From Paenibacillus silvisoli (GTDB lineage Bacteria; Bacillota; Bacilli; Paenibacillales; Paenibacillaceae): a DNA stretch of 64,000 nt. A model generated the notes under the pieces. It ran no database searches, was not told where the DNA came from, and worked only from the letters and a program-made list of their open reading frames with translations. A program made the translations under genes and the position numbers. The stretch's first letter is position 1, and each line of letters begins with the position of its first letter. The stretch is from the NCBI RefSeq assembly GCF_030866765.1, contig NZ_CP133017.1:1827001-1891000 (forward strand). Direction: 5' to 3'. Of the stretch, positions 42,743 to 51,940 are shown one piece after another.

Positions 42743-44275
42743 TTAAGCGCGATAGAGCAGATTATAGAGCACTTGCGCGGCTTCCGCGCGGGTAGTGTTG
42801 CTGCGCGGGTAAAATTGCTGATTGCTGCCGACCATCAGGCCCGCTTCAACGGCGGCTTGTACGGAAGACTTCGCCCAGCTGCTGATCGATTTCGCGTCTT
42901 TGAACGCATCCAAGCCGGAAGCGGCTTCGCTGCCTGCGCCGCCATGCAGCTTGTTGTAGACGCGGACAATCATGCTGGCCATTTCTTCGCGGGTAATCGA
43001 CTTGTTCGGCTCGAACTTGCCTGCTCCCGTACCGGAAGCAATGCCGTTCTCGTAAGCGGCGGCCGTTGCGTCGGCATACCAGCTGCCGGCTTTCACGTCG
43101 CCGAACGGTGCCGGTGCCGTCGCTTTCAGATCCAGCGCGCGGACAAGCATCGTTACGAATTCGGCGCGCGTTACTTTCGCCTTCGGACCGAAGCTGTCCA
43201 GCGTAAGGCCTTGCACCACATGCTTCGCTGTCAGCTCGGCAATGACGTCGGACGCCCAGTACGATGCCGGCACGTCGGTATACGCCTTCTTGTAGGCAAA
43301 CACGCCGTATTTACTGAAGTGGCTGATTTCCGCCGTGATCGTCTGTCCATCGATCGTGCCGCCGATGTATTCGATCGCGCCGCTGTCCGAGATGTAGTAG
43401 ATGCCCGTAAGACGGCTGTCGGCGCCGCTTGTCAGCTGCAGCTTCAGCGTAACCGGCTCAGCGAACGTGCCGAGCTTCTTCGACGTCCCGTCCTTAAGCA
43501 CGACGCCAAGCGTAAGCTCAACGGTCTGTCCTTGCGGCAAGAGCGCCTTATCGCCGGCGGCTGCGGAGGCAGCTTCGCCGGTCGTCAGGCGATGGAATTG
43601 AAGCCAGAAGCTGGCGTCTTTATCCGAGCCTGCCAGATTGGCCAGGTCGGCGATGACTTCCGGCGGAAGCGTGACGGAACCGCTTGGCAGCAAGAGCTGC
43701 AGGCTATTGTCGCCGATCTTCTGAGCCGCGGCGACGGGAAGCTTGATCTCCGCCTTAGCGTAATCGCCGGATTTGGCGTCGAGCGTAACCGTGCCGTTCG
43801 ACGCGGCCGGAACATCCTCCAGCTTGAACTGAACGGACGTGGTTTCTCCGGCGTTACCGCCGTTATTTCCGCTGCCTGTATCTCCGCCGGGGACTACTGG
43901 AGGCACATAAGTGCCTCCGGAAGTCACCCGGAACGAGCCTTTCGCAACGTCCGTTCCTTGACCGGCAACGACTTGGCAGATGCTGCCCGATTGCGCGTCG
44001 CCAGGGAGCGTGAAGGAAGCGGTGAACTTGCCGTCCGCCGTCTTCGCAATATCAAAGAAGAGAACCGTGTTATCAGGTGCGATGACTTTAATGATGACTT
44101 CGGCTTCGCTGGAAGTGCCTTTAATGGAAACGGTGCTTCCGGCTTGCAGGTCGGCAATCGCGGCGATCGTAGTCGATGCTGCTGGTGTTTCCGCAGCATA
44201 AGCGGACATCGGCAGGGCTGCGGGAGTAGCTAGCGCGAGTGAAAGCGCCGTAAACAGTATCGCTTTTCTTTTCAA
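42743..44275 (-). CDS. S-layer homology (SLH) domain surface protein
   Basis: The 510-residue exported protein has a signal peptide (MKRKAILFTALSLALATPAALPMSAYAAE, cut after AYA) and three C-terminal SLH motifs starting near 334 (YTDVPASYWASDVI), 398 (FGDVKAGSWYADA) and 462 (FKDAKSISSWAKSSV), which bind pyruvylated secondary cell-wall polymer. The N-terminal part has an Ig-like strand pattern and a Gly/Pro/Asn linker; the middle is typical of Paenibacillus SLH proteins. It starts 27 bases after the nucleotidase stop, so the two are co-transcribed. Confidence 0.92.
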   Translation of the reverse strand: MKRKAILFTALSLALATPAALPMSAYAAETPAASTTIAAIADLQAGSTVSIKGTSSEAEVIIKVIAPDNTVLFFDIAKTADGKFTASFTLPGDAQSGSICQVVAGQGTDVAKGSFRVTSGGTYVPPVVPGGDTGSGNNGGNAGETTSVQFKLEDVPAASNGTVTLDAKSGDYAKAEIKLPVAAAQKIGDNSLQLLLPSGSVTLPPEVIADLANLAGSDKDASFWLQFHRLTTGEAASAAAGDKALLPQGQTVELTLGVVLKDGTSKKLGTFAEPVTLKLQLTSGADSRLTGIYYISDSGAIEYIGGTIDGQTITAEISHFSKYGVFAYKKAYTDVPASYWASDVIAELTAKHVVQGLTLDSFGPKAKVTRAEFVTMLVRALDLKATAPAPFGDVKAGSWYADATAAAYENGIASGTGAGKFEPNKSITREEMASMIVRVYNKLHGGAGSEAASGLDAFKDAKSISSWAKSSVQAAVEAGLMVGSNQQFYPRSNTTRAEAAQVLYNLLYRA

Positions 44276-44302
44276 CGTAAAGCTCCTTTCTCTACGGCTT
44301 CA

Positions 44303-47300
44303 TTAAGGGGTTGGCGTTGTGTTGACGTTCGTGATGCGGCCTTTGACGCTAGCCGTAATCGTGCCGTGGTTGAACGTTTTCAGGACGTAGTTGTAGAACG
44401 CGTCGATATCGGTGCTGCCTGCCGCAGGGTTCTTGCCTTGCGTCAGAACCGTATAGTTGTCGCCGCCCGCTGCCATGAAATTGTTGACTACGGCTGTGTA
44501 TTCGTCCGTATCGTTAATTGGCGTCCCGTCTTCTTTCGTCAAGGAAACGACGCGCTCCGCGATCTGCTTGCTGAAATCGGCGGTATACTTCAAGCCGGCA
44601 ATTTGCAGCGTCTTCGTTTTATCCGGCGTATCGCCCCATTGCTGCTGCAGCAGCGTCCGGATTTGCGCGCCGGTCAGCGTCATCTTCACAAGCTGGTTGC
44701 CGAACGGCTGGATGCGGAACAGATCGGAATAGAGCACGCTGCCTGCAGGCAGATCGGCGCGGATGCCGCCCGGATTCATGAACGCGAAATCGGATTGCAT
44801 GGCATCTTTCATCGCATCGGCAATCAAGCTGCCAAGCGCGATTTCCTGCGTGTACGCATTCGCCTTCGGATAAAGCATATCCGTTGTGCCGACAGGCTGG
44901 GCCAGCTCCGGATGACGGGCCAGCGCCGCTTGAACGAGCGCCACGACGGCCGGATCCGGCGTAATGCCGGCTTGCTTCACGTCCACGATGTTCGCTGTTT
45001 TCTTCACGATGTCATGCGTAGCCGGGTCGATTTCCAAGTCGACGTCCGCAAACGCGGTGCCGTAGGAATACGCTTGGAATACAAGCTTATTGTCGACCAT
45101 GCCGTTTACTTTAGCGTGGTTGTCGCCAGCGAAGATCACGTCGACTTCGTCGTCAACGGCATTCGCCAGGTCGGCGGCTTCGCCAGTGATAACGCCGTCT
45201 TTCTGCGAGGCAGGGTCGTGAGCAAGCACGACGATCGCTTTAACGCCTTGCTCCTTCAGCTCGGCGACGGCCGCGTTAACGACCGGCGCTTGCTCCACGA
45301 TGTTTACCGGCTCGAGCGCGGAAGGGGAAACCTTGCTTGGCGTCAGCATCGTAACGACGCCGACAAAGCCGATTTTCTCGCCGCCGACTTCTTCGATGAC
45401 GTAAGGCGCGATAATAGGCTTGCCTGTCGCCTTGTCGATCACGTTCGCATTGATGTAGTCCATCTTTGTTTTCGTATACGTAATGGCCGTGTTCATCGGA
45501 TCTTGGCCGCCGTTCAGTTGAGCCATGAGCGCAGGTACGCCTTGGTCGAACTCATGGTTGCCAAGCGTTGCGACTTTAAAGCCCATCAGCTCCAGGAAAT
45601 CGAGCGTCGGCTTGTCGCGGTCGAGCGCCGAAACCGGCGAGCTTGCGCCTACCGCGTCGCCGTTATGAACGAGCAGCGTGTTGGCAGCGTTCGTCGATTT
45701 ATAATCCTTCAAATAAGCAGCCAAGTAAGCGGCTCCGCCGACTAGGCTGTCACCGACAACAGTCGAGTAGTCGAGCTGCCCGTGGAAGTCGTTAATGCCA
45801 AGGAGCTGTACCTTCACGTTATTGTTCGGCTCCGATGGTTCGCCGCTGCCCTTCAGGTCAAGCTTATAAACGGCAAAGCCTTTCTCATCCGTCTTCTCGA
45901 GCGACGTAATCTTCGGATTCGCATCCAAAACCGTTTTTGCCGCCGGCGAGGAGGTGAACGTCACGTTCACATCGCCTTGGATCGGCGCGATGGACCAGTT
46001 GTTGTCCGCTTTCGGATCGATCGTTTTCGCCTGCGTGATGTAATCCATCAGCACTTGGCGGTTCTCGTCGGCGGAGTCAAGCGCGAGCGGAGCGCCCTTC
46101 ACGCCAGGGAAGTTACCGCCGCCGAATACGCGGTAGTTGTTGCTGACGACGATAAAGTCTTTACTCAGATCTAGCGGCTGGCCTTCGTACTGCAGGTTAA
46201 CGATCCGGCTGGACGCAGCATTGTTGATCGTGCCGTCCTTCGTATATTTAGCCGGCTTCGTGACGTCAACCTGGTACGTGACGCCGTCGATGACGTCGAA
46301 ATTGTAAACAGGGAAGGATGAGTTCAACAGCGGCTGCTCGGTTGTTTGGCTTGGATCGATCTGATTGAACATGCCGGCCGACATCTCCAGCCATTCCTTC
46401 ACGACCGAGCCTTTTACTTTAATGGCCTTCAGCGTATTGTCGTACAGGTACAGGTCGCTTGCGCTCTTGATCGCAAGGTCGCCCGCTTTAATATCGGTGT
46501 ACTCGCTAGGGCCGTTGCGTCCTGCTTTGAACGGAGCGCCAACCGACAGAATCGGCAGATCCTTGTCCGGCGAATTTTTCGCGGCAAGCTGCTGCTGAAC
46601 GAACCATTTTTGAGCTTGCGTCACGATTTGTACGGAAGGGTCATCCTGCACCAGCGCAAAATAGCTGTAGATCGGAGCCGTCGTTTGGCCGATCGCGCGG
46701 TTCGCGTATGCGATCGTCGCGGCGTGCTCGGCTTGGATCGCGTTCACGACCGCCGAATCCGCGTCAACGAGCGATTCTTTCTTCACGCTGTCGTAAATCG
46801 CCTTGGTCGACGATTGCGATTGCGTTACTTGCCACTTGTCGCCGATTTTGTTCAGCGTAAGGTCGATGATGCCAAGGTTCGAGCCGCCGAAGCCCGCTTG
46901 CACGGCAGCTACGCCGTTGATGGTTCCTTTCGCGTTGTCGACGCCCGGAAGCGGGTCGCCGCTTGCATCCTTGAAGAGCGCATCCAGCGAAGCGACGTTA
47001 GCCGCCGGGAACACCTTGTGCGTATGCGAGAACGTGATCGCATCGATGCCATCCACTTGGCTGAGCGGATAAACAGCGTCTTCCGAGCCTTTGCCCGCCT
47101 GAGCCGAACCGTTGAAGCCGGAGTGCGTCAGCGCGATAACGATATCAGCGCCTTCCTCGCGCATTTGCGGCACGAATTTTTCGGCTGTCGCCACAATGTC
47201 CTTCGTGATGACTTTGCCGTCCAGGTTCGCTTTGTCCCAATCCATAATTTGCGGCGTAACGAGGCCAAGGAAGCCGACCTTCACGGTTTGCGTCTGGCCG

Positions 47301-48181
47301 CTTTCGTCCTTGAACTGCTTGTCCATAATGATATACGGCTTATATTTATTGACATCGTTGTCCGGGTTGCTGTCGTGATCGTCGACGTACACGTTCGCGT
47401 TGACGTAAGGGAATGCCGCGTCATCGATCGCTTCGTCCAAGTAATCCAGGCCATAATTGAATTCATGATTGCCGAAAGTCGCGATATCGTAGCCCATCAG
47501 ATTCATCGCTTTGTAAGCCGGGTGGACTTGTCCATCCTGAAGCGGAGCGACTTTCGCCATGTACGTGCCAAGCGGCGTGCCTTGCAGCAAATCGCCATTG
47601 TCGACGAGCAGCGAGTTCGCCGCTTCGGCGCGCGCCTGCTTCACCAGCGTCGCCGTTTTCACGATGCCGACATTTTGCGCGGGAGCGTCTTTGTAGTAAT
47701 CGTAGTTCATGAAGTTCGTATGAACGTCGGTCGTTTCCATGATCCGCAGCTTCAAGGAAGCGCCGATCGAAACCGGGTCGGCAAGACTTGTGCCAACCTC
47801 GGAAAGCGAGCCGCTGTACGAATCGACAACGAACACCTTCACCGACAAGCTTTTGCCGGATTTATTGAAATGCGCCGTTACGGTTTCGCTGGTCGTGATG
47901 TCCTTGGACAAGGCAGCGATACCGACTGGCGTCGTGCCGTCGAACAATTCGAAGATGACCGTCTCTTCACCGGCATGTCCTACGGAAGTAGGGGCGACGG
48001 TAACGCTGGCTTTGACGCCGCTGGACATTTCCATCTTGGCATTGGATAGAAGGAATGCGCGCTCTCCGGCTGCCGGCGCTGCGTTTGCTTGCATCGGCGC
48101 AAGATAGGTCGACGTCAGGAAGCTGGCGAGAAGGGAGGCGGCGATTGCTGCCTTCGACACTCTCTTGGTTACAATAACCAT
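44303..48181 (-). CDS. two-domain secreted 5'-nucleotidase / 2',3'-cyclic phosphodiesterase (YfkN-like)
   Basis: Giant 1292-residue exported enzyme with a signal peptide cut near NA-AP (residue 34). It carries two complete metallophosphatase plus 5'-nucleotidase units: unit 1 has TTDVHTNF, LVDNGDLLQG, FGNHEFNYG and FSHTHKVF; unit 2 has INDFHGQLD, LVHNGDAVG, LGNHEFDQG and FAGDNHAKV. Each is followed by a substrate domain (NNYRVFGGGNFPG; NNFMAAGGDNYTV). YfkN in B. subtilis is similar (1462) and scavenges phosphate from extracellular nucleotides. No wall anchor is visible; the SLH protein downstream could supply surface retention. Confidence 0.93.
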   Translation of the reverse strand: MVIVTKRVSKAAIAASLLASFLTSTYLAPMQANAAPAAGERAFLLSNAKMEMSSGVKASVTVAPTSVGHAGEETVIFELFDGTTPVGIAALSKDITTSETVTAHFNKSGKSLSVKVFVVDSYSGSLSEVGTSLADPVSIGASLKLRIMETTDVHTNFMNYDYYKDAPAQNVGIVKTATLVKQARAEAANSLLVDNGDLLQGTPLGTYMAKVAPLQDGQVHPAYKAMNLMGYDIATFGNHEFNYGLDYLDEAIDDAAFPYVNANVYVDDHDSNPDNDVNKYKPYIIMDKQFKDESGQTQTVKVGFLGLVTPQIMDWDKANLDGKVITKDIVATAEKFVPQMREEGADIVIALTHSGFNGSAQAGKGSEDAVYPLSQVDGIDAITFSHTHKVFPAANVASLDALFKDASGDPLPGVDNAKGTINGVAAVQAGFGGSNLGIIDLTLNKIGDKWQVTQSQSSTKAIYDSVKKESLVDADSAVVNAIQAEHAATIAYANRAIGQTTAPIYSYFALVQDDPSVQIVTQAQKWFVQQQLAAKNSPDKDLPILSVGAPFKAGRNGPSEYTDIKAGDLAIKSASDLYLYDNTLKAIKVKGSVVKEWLEMSAGMFNQIDPSQTTEQPLLNSSFPVYNFDVIDGVTYQVDVTKPAKYTKDGTINNAASSRIVNLQYEGQPLDLSKDFIVVSNNYRVFGGGNFPGVKGAPLALDSADENRQVLMDYITQAKTIDPKADNNWSIAPIQGDVNVTFTSSPAAKTVLDANPKITSLEKTDEKGFAVYKLDLKGSGEPSEPNNNVKVQLLGINDFHGQLDYSTVVGDSLVGGAAYLAAYLKDYKSTNAANTLLVHNGDAVGASSPVSALDRDKPTLDFLELMGFKVATLGNHEFDQGVPALMAQLNGGQDPMNTAITYTKTKMDYINANVIDKATGKPIIAPYVIEEVGGEKIGFVGVVTMLTPSKVSPSALEPVNIVEQAPVVNAAVAELKEQGVKAIVVLAHDPASQKDGVITGEAADLANAVDDEVDVIFAGDNHAKVNGMVDNKLVFQAYSYGTAFADVDLEIDPATHDIVKKTANIVDVKQAGITPDPAVVALVQAALARHPELAQPVGTTDMLYPKANAYTQEIALGSLIADAMKDAMQSDFAFMNPGGIRADLPAGSVLYSDLFRIQPFGNQLVKMTLTGAQIRTLLQQQWGDTPDKTKTLQIAGLKYTADFSKQIAERVVSLTKEDGTPINDTDEYTAVVNNFMAAGGDNYTVLTQGKNPAAGSTDIDAFYNYVLKTFNHGTITASVKGRITNVNTTPTP

Positions 48182-48428
48182 TTTCTAGTAACTCCACCTT
48201 TCAATTGGTATAGGAATATTGTAACAACCGTTCTATTAAGTTGGGTTAAAGATATTGTACGTTTCCTGTAAAACAGAAGGCCGAAAGGTGGGTATAAGGG
48301 TATTTTAACCAATCGTCAATCGAATTAAGTGGGAGACCAATCGATGAGCACCCCTTTGAAAAATGGGGTAAATGCTGAGTTGGCTGCGTTTTCAGAGGAT
48401 CTAGGAGCGAGTTTGCGATTTATTCAAA
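48182..48428. other. intergenic stretch, nothing assigned
   Basis: Between the nucleotidase start and the terminator of the sulfate-binding protein. AT-rich on the nucleotidase side, consistent with its promoter; no gene, repeat or known riboswitch seen. Confidence 0.5.
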
Positions 48429-48478
48429 TAAAAAACCGATAATCGACAATTTCATCGCTGAAATGTCGACTATCGGTA
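48429..48478 (-). terminator. intrinsic terminator of minus-strand sulfate-binding protein
   Basis: Arms ACCGATAATCGACA and TGTCGACTATCGGT (one mismatch) with TTTTTTA on the minus strand. Confidence 0.9.
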
Positions 48479-48492
48479 CATGCAATGTAAAA

Positions 48493-49512
48493 CTATGGCT
48501 TATAAATGTTGTCGAATACGCCGTTATCGTTGAAGAACTTCGTTTGCGCCTTGTTCCAGCCGCCGAAATCGCGGATATTCGTAAGCTCGACGTTTTTGAA
48601 TTTCTTCGTAAATTCGGCAGCGATCTTCGTGTTGGTAGGACGGTAATAGTTTTGAGCGACGATCCGCTGGCCTGCGTTCGTGTACAGGTAATCGAGATAG
48701 GCTTTGGCAACGTTGCGCGTGCCGTGCTTATCGGCGTTCTTCGTGACGACGGCTACCGGCGGTTCCGCAAGAATGCTGAAGGAAGGCGTTACGATTTCAA
48801 AATCCGAGCCATGCTCCTTCAGCGCCAAATACGCTTCGTTCTCCCATGCCAGCAGCACATCGCCGATGCCGCGTTCGACGAACGTCGTCGTGGAGCCGCG
48901 TGCGCCGGAATCAAGCACAGGCACGTTCTTGAACAGCTTCGTAACGAACTCCGTCGCTTTCGCTTCGCTGTTGTCGTTATGCTTCAAGGCATAGCCCCAA
49001 GCCGCAAGGAAGTTCCAACGCGCGCCGCCGCTTGTTTTCGGATTCGGCGTAATGACGGACACGTTCTTCTTCACCAGGTCGTTCCAATCTTTAATCTTCT
49101 TCGGGTTGCCCTTGCGAACCAGGAACACGATCGTGGACGTGTAAGGCGCGCTGTTATGACCGAAACGGGATTCCCAGCCGTCGTTGATCAGGCCGGCTTT
49201 CTGGATGGCGTCGATATCGTAGGCAAGAGCGAGCGTAACGACATCGGCTTGCAGGCCGTCGATAACGGATCGTGCTTGCGCGCCGGAGCCGCCGTGGGAC
49301 TGCTTGATGGTAACCTTCTGGCCCGTTTTAGCTTTCCAGTAGGCTGCAAAAGCTTTGTTGTATTGTTCGTACAGCTCGCGGGTCGGATCGTACGAAACGT
49401 TCAGCAGCTCGATGTCAGGCTTCGGCGGTTTGGCTACGGCTGCAAAGCCGGTCGACGATAAGGACATGATCAGCGCGAGAATCGTCAAAGCGATGAACCA
49501 TTTTTTCTTCAT
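48493..49512 (-). CDS. sulfate ABC transporter substrate-binding protein (secreted form)
   Basis: The 339-residue periplasmic-type binding protein has an N-terminal signal ([27 protein letters not shown]) without a lipobox Cys. The Sbp/CysP family landmarks are [61 protein letters not shown] and [27 protein letters not shown]. It is very similar to the lipoprotein encoded divergently at 49897 but lacks a lipid anchor. It lies alone, transcribed away from the cys operon behind its own attenuator-like leader. Confidence 0.93.
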   Translation of the reverse strand: MKKKWFIALTILALIMSLSSTGFAAVAKPPKPDIELLNVSYDPTRELYEQYNKAFAAYWKAKTGQKVTIKQSHGGSGAQARSVIDGLQADVVTLALAYDIDAIQKAGLINDGWESRFGHNSAPYTSTIVFLVRKGNPKKIKDWNDLVKKNVSVITPNPKTSGGARWNFLAAWGYALKHNDNSEAKATEFVTKLFKNVPVLDSGARGSTTTFVERGIGDVLLAWENEAYLALKEHGSDFEIVTPSFSILAEPPVAVVTKNADKHGTRNVAKAYLDYLYTNAGQRIVAQNYYRPTNTKIAAEFTKKFKNVELTNIRDFGGWNKAQTKFFNDNGVFDNIYKP

Positions 49513-49563
49513 GTTAAACCTCTCCCTTTATATGATGTCTCCGTCCGATCCGGCATTTATGTA

Positions 49564-49657
49564 TAAAAAAAGGAGGCCCCGTCAGCGAGTCAGCGCGAAG
49601 AATTCTCTTCTTCATCATGACTGCGATGCTGTCGGGGCCTCCGGTCTGCCGGTCGGC
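49564..49657 (-). promoter_or_regulatory. attenuator-like leader of sulfate-binding protein gene
   Basis: On the minus strand, a terminator hairpin (49571-49642, arms GGAGGCCCCG..CAGC and GCTG..CGGGGCCTCC, then seven T) lies between promoter and gene. A smaller helix at 49637-49657 (GCC-GA-CCGG, loop CAGA, CCGG-AG-GGC type, with tandem G-A pairs) shares GGAGGC with the terminator's 5' arm, so the two cannot form together. The ligand, if any, is unknown. Confidence 0.65.
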
Positions 49658-49668
49658 TCGATGGCTTC

Positions 49669-49698
49669 ATGATAAACCTTATTATTCCAACATGTCAA
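49669..49698 (-). promoter_or_regulatory. sigma-A promoter of minus-strand sulfate-binding protein
   Basis: TTGACA (49693-49698 on the minus strand), an 18-base spacer and TATCAT (49669-49674). Transcription would begin a few bases before the small leader helix. Confidence 0.75.
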
Positions 49699-49755
49699 CT
49701 ATGAATTTACTATAAGTTTTCCTGATGACCCTTATAAATAATGTTAAAAAAACGA

Positions 49756-49785
49756 TTGACAGGAAAGCAAGTCCATTGCTATCAT
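49756..49785 (+). promoter_or_regulatory. sigma-A promoter of cys operon
   Basis: TTGACA (49756-49761), an 18-base spacer and TATCAT (49780-49785), identical hexamers and spacing to the divergent promoter. An AATTCC element near 49822 might belong to a CymR-type site, which is weakly supported. Confidence 0.75.
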
Positions 49786-49896
49786 CATCCCATAACCAAC
49801 TAAACAGGTAGGATTAATACTTAATTCCACGACCGGTCAACACGGAGTAGAAGAAGCGTTAGTTATCTGTAAAAAGATGATGAGAGGTGCTTTTAC

Positions 49897-51051
49897 ATGA
49901 CAAACATGAAAAAGAAAAAATCGCTTTTGCTGCACACGATGTTGATCTTCGTCGTATTTGCGCTTGCCCTGACCGGCTGCGGCTGGGATTCGGAGCCTAC
50001 AAATACGAATTCGAACGCAAACTCCGCCGCTAACCAGCCTGCTGCAAACGATACCGGCAATGCCGCCGCTGATAACTCGGAGAACGCAGCCGCGAACGAG
50101 ACGGAATCCACCGATCCGGTCGAACTGCTCAACGTGTCGTATGACCCGACTCGCGAGCTGTACGAGGCTTACAATAAACTGTTCTCGGTTTATTGGGAGA
50201 AAGAGCATAACCAGAAAGTGACGATCAAGCAATCGCACGGCGGCTCGGGCGCTCAATCGCGTGCCGTTATCGAAGGGCTGAAAGCCGACGTCGTGACGCT
50301 GGCTCTCGGCTACGACATTGACGCCATCGCGAAGAAAGGATACATCAATCCGGAGTGGCAGCAGAAATTCGATAACAACAGCGCGCCATATACATCGACC
50401 ATCGTTTTCTTGGTCCGCAAAGGCAATCCGAAAGGCATTAAAGATTGGAACGACCTGGTGAAGCCGGGCATCGAAGTCATCACGCCGAATCCGAAGACGA
50501 GCGGCGGCGCCCGCTGGAACTATCTCGCGGCATGGGGCTATGCCTTGAAGCAGAACAATGACGACGAAGCGAAAGCGCAGGAATTCGTGTCCGCCCTCTA
50601 TAAGAACGTTCCGGTGCTCGATTCCGGCGCCCGCGGTTCCACGACGACGTTCGTCGAGAAAGGCATCGGCGACGTATTGCTCGCTTGGGAGAACGAAGCG
50701 CTGCTGTCCGTGAAGGAACTTGGCCCGGATAAATTCGATATCGTTTATCCTTCCATCAGCATTCTGGCCGAACCGCCGGTAGCCGTCGTAGACAAGAACG
50801 TCGATAAGGACGGCAACCGCAAAGTGGCGGAGGCTTATCTGGATTACTTGTACACCGAGGAAGCGCAGAAGCTTGTCGCGCAAAACTTCTACCGTCCGCA
50901 GCTGGCTTCGGTAGCGGAGCAATTCGCGGATCAGTTCCCTGAACTGACGATGCTGACGATCGATGACGATTTCGGCGGCTGGGCTGCGGCACAGAAGAAG
51001 CATTTTGCGGACGGCGGCGTGTTTGACCAAATTTACGCGCCGGGCTCGTAA
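49897..51051 (+). CDS. sulfate ABC transporter substrate-binding lipoprotein
   Basis: The 384-residue protein has a lipoprotein signal ([30 protein letters not shown], lipid-modified Cys at 28), a 45-residue Asn/Ala-rich linker, and the Sbp-type binding domain ([68 protein letters not shown]). It should deliver sulfate or thiosulfate to the CysTW permease encoded next. GAGAGGTG precedes the ATG at 7 bases. It is first of a five-gene operon. Confidence 0.95.
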   Translation: MTNMKKKKSLLLHTMLIFVVFALALTGCGWDSEPTNTNSNANSAANQPAANDTGNAAADNSENAAANETESTDPVELLNVSYDPTRELYEAYNKLFSVYWEKEHNQKVTIKQSHGGSGAQSRAVIEGLKADVVTLALGYDIDAIAKKGYINPEWQQKFDNNSAPYTSTIVFLVRKGNPKGIKDWNDLVKPGIEVITPNPKTSGGARWNYLAAWGYALKQNNDDEAKAQEFVSALYKNVPVLDSGARGSTTTFVEKGIGDVLLAWENEALLSVKELGPDKFDIVYPSISILAEPPVAVVDKNVDKDGNRKVAEAYLDYLYTEEAQKLVAQNFYRPQLASVAEQFADQFPELTMLTIDDDFGGWAAAQKKHFADGGVFDQIYAPGS

Positions 51052-51077
51052 CCCATCGACAGGAGCTGACTCTACCC

Positions 51078-51926
51078 ATGAAAAGTTCCGCAGCAAGCAA
51101 GGCGAAGCCGCGCAGCGTATTGCCCGGCTTCGGGCTATCCCTCGGCTTCACGATTTTCTACCTGAGCGTACTGGTGATCATTCCGCTCGCAGGCATTTTC
51201 GTGAAAACCTCGGGCATGACGCCGGGCCAATTTTGGCACACGGTGGCGTCGGACCGCGTGATCGCATCCTACAAAATCAGTTTCATGACTTCCTTCTTCG
51301 CCGCACTCGTCAATCTCGTATTCGGACTGCTGGTCGCCTGGGTGCTCGTGCGTTACAAATTTCCGGGGAAAAAGCTGGTCGACAGCTTGATCGATTTGCC
51401 CTTCGCGCTTCCGACGGCGGTAGCGGGCATCGCGCTGACGGCGATCTACGCGCCGAACGGCTGGGTCGGCTCCTTGCTTGAACCGCTTGGCATTAAAGTG
51501 GCGTTTACGCCGCTCGGCATTACGCTTGCGCTTCTATTTATCGGCTTGCCCTTCGTCGTGCGGACGGTACAGCCGGTCTTGCAGGAGCTCGACAAGGAAG
51601 TGGAGGAGGCGGCCGTTATGCTCGGCTCCTTCCGTCTGCGGACATTCCGGCGGATCATCCTGCCGGAGCTGATTCCGCCGCTGCTCACGGGCTTTGCGCT
51701 CGCGTTTGCCAGAGGAATCGGCGAATACGGCTCGGTCGTCTTCATCTCCGGCAATATGCCGATGAAGACCGAAATCGCGCCGCTCCTCATCATGACGAAG
51801 CTCGAACAGTACGACTACAAAGGCGCGACGGCGATCGCGACGGTCATGCTCATCATTTCGTTCATTCTTTTGCTTCTGATCAACTACTTGCAATGGCGGA
51901 GCAACCGCCGCGTCATTTCGGAATAG
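51078..51926 (+). CDS. cysT: sulfate ABC transporter permease CysT
   Basis: The 282-residue permease has six helices and the coupling loop [30 protein letters not shown] (near 176-205), the EAA motif that contacts Cys[24 protein letters not shown] (near 114-136) is typical of CysT/CysU. It forms a heterodimer with CysW. GACAGGAGC precedes the ATG at about 10 bases; 26 bases separate it from the binding-protein gene. Confidence 0.95.
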   Translation: MKSSAASKAKPRSVLPGFGLSLGFTIFYLSVLVIIPLAGIFVKTSGMTPGQFWHTVASDRVIASYKISFMTSFFAALVNLVFGLLVAWVLVRYKFPGKKLVDSLIDLPFALPTAVAGIALTAIYAPNGWVGSLLEPLGIKVAFTPLGITLALLFIGLPFVVRTVQPVLQELDKEVEEAAVMLGSFRLRTFRRIILPELIPPLLTGFALAFARGIGEYGSVVFISGNMPMKTEIAPLLIMTKLEQYDYKGATAIATVMLIISFILLLLINYLQWRSNRRVISE

Positions 51927-51940
51927 GGGGGGCGATGAAG

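Noticed and set aside
42671-44233. 520-codon plus-strand reading frame opposite the SLH gene
   Set aside because: The SLH domains and signal peptide are unambiguous on the minus strand; the plus frame has no recognisable features.
46346-48049. 567-codon plus-strand reading frame opposite the nucleotidase gene
   Set aside because: It is a mirror of the strongly coding minus-strand gene; composition (Arg/Val/His/Asp-rich) and lack of domains mark it as an antisense shadow.
48230-48270. PhoP boxes upstream of the nucleotidase
   Set aside because: TTTAAC/TTAATA-like hexamers are present but spacing and sequence fit the Pho consensus poorly.
49640-49680. Possible SAM-I (S-box) riboswitch before the sulfate-binding protein
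   Set aside because: It has a TTATC..ATGAAGCC-like string, but this overlaps the -10 element and the conserved S-box core and helices are missing.
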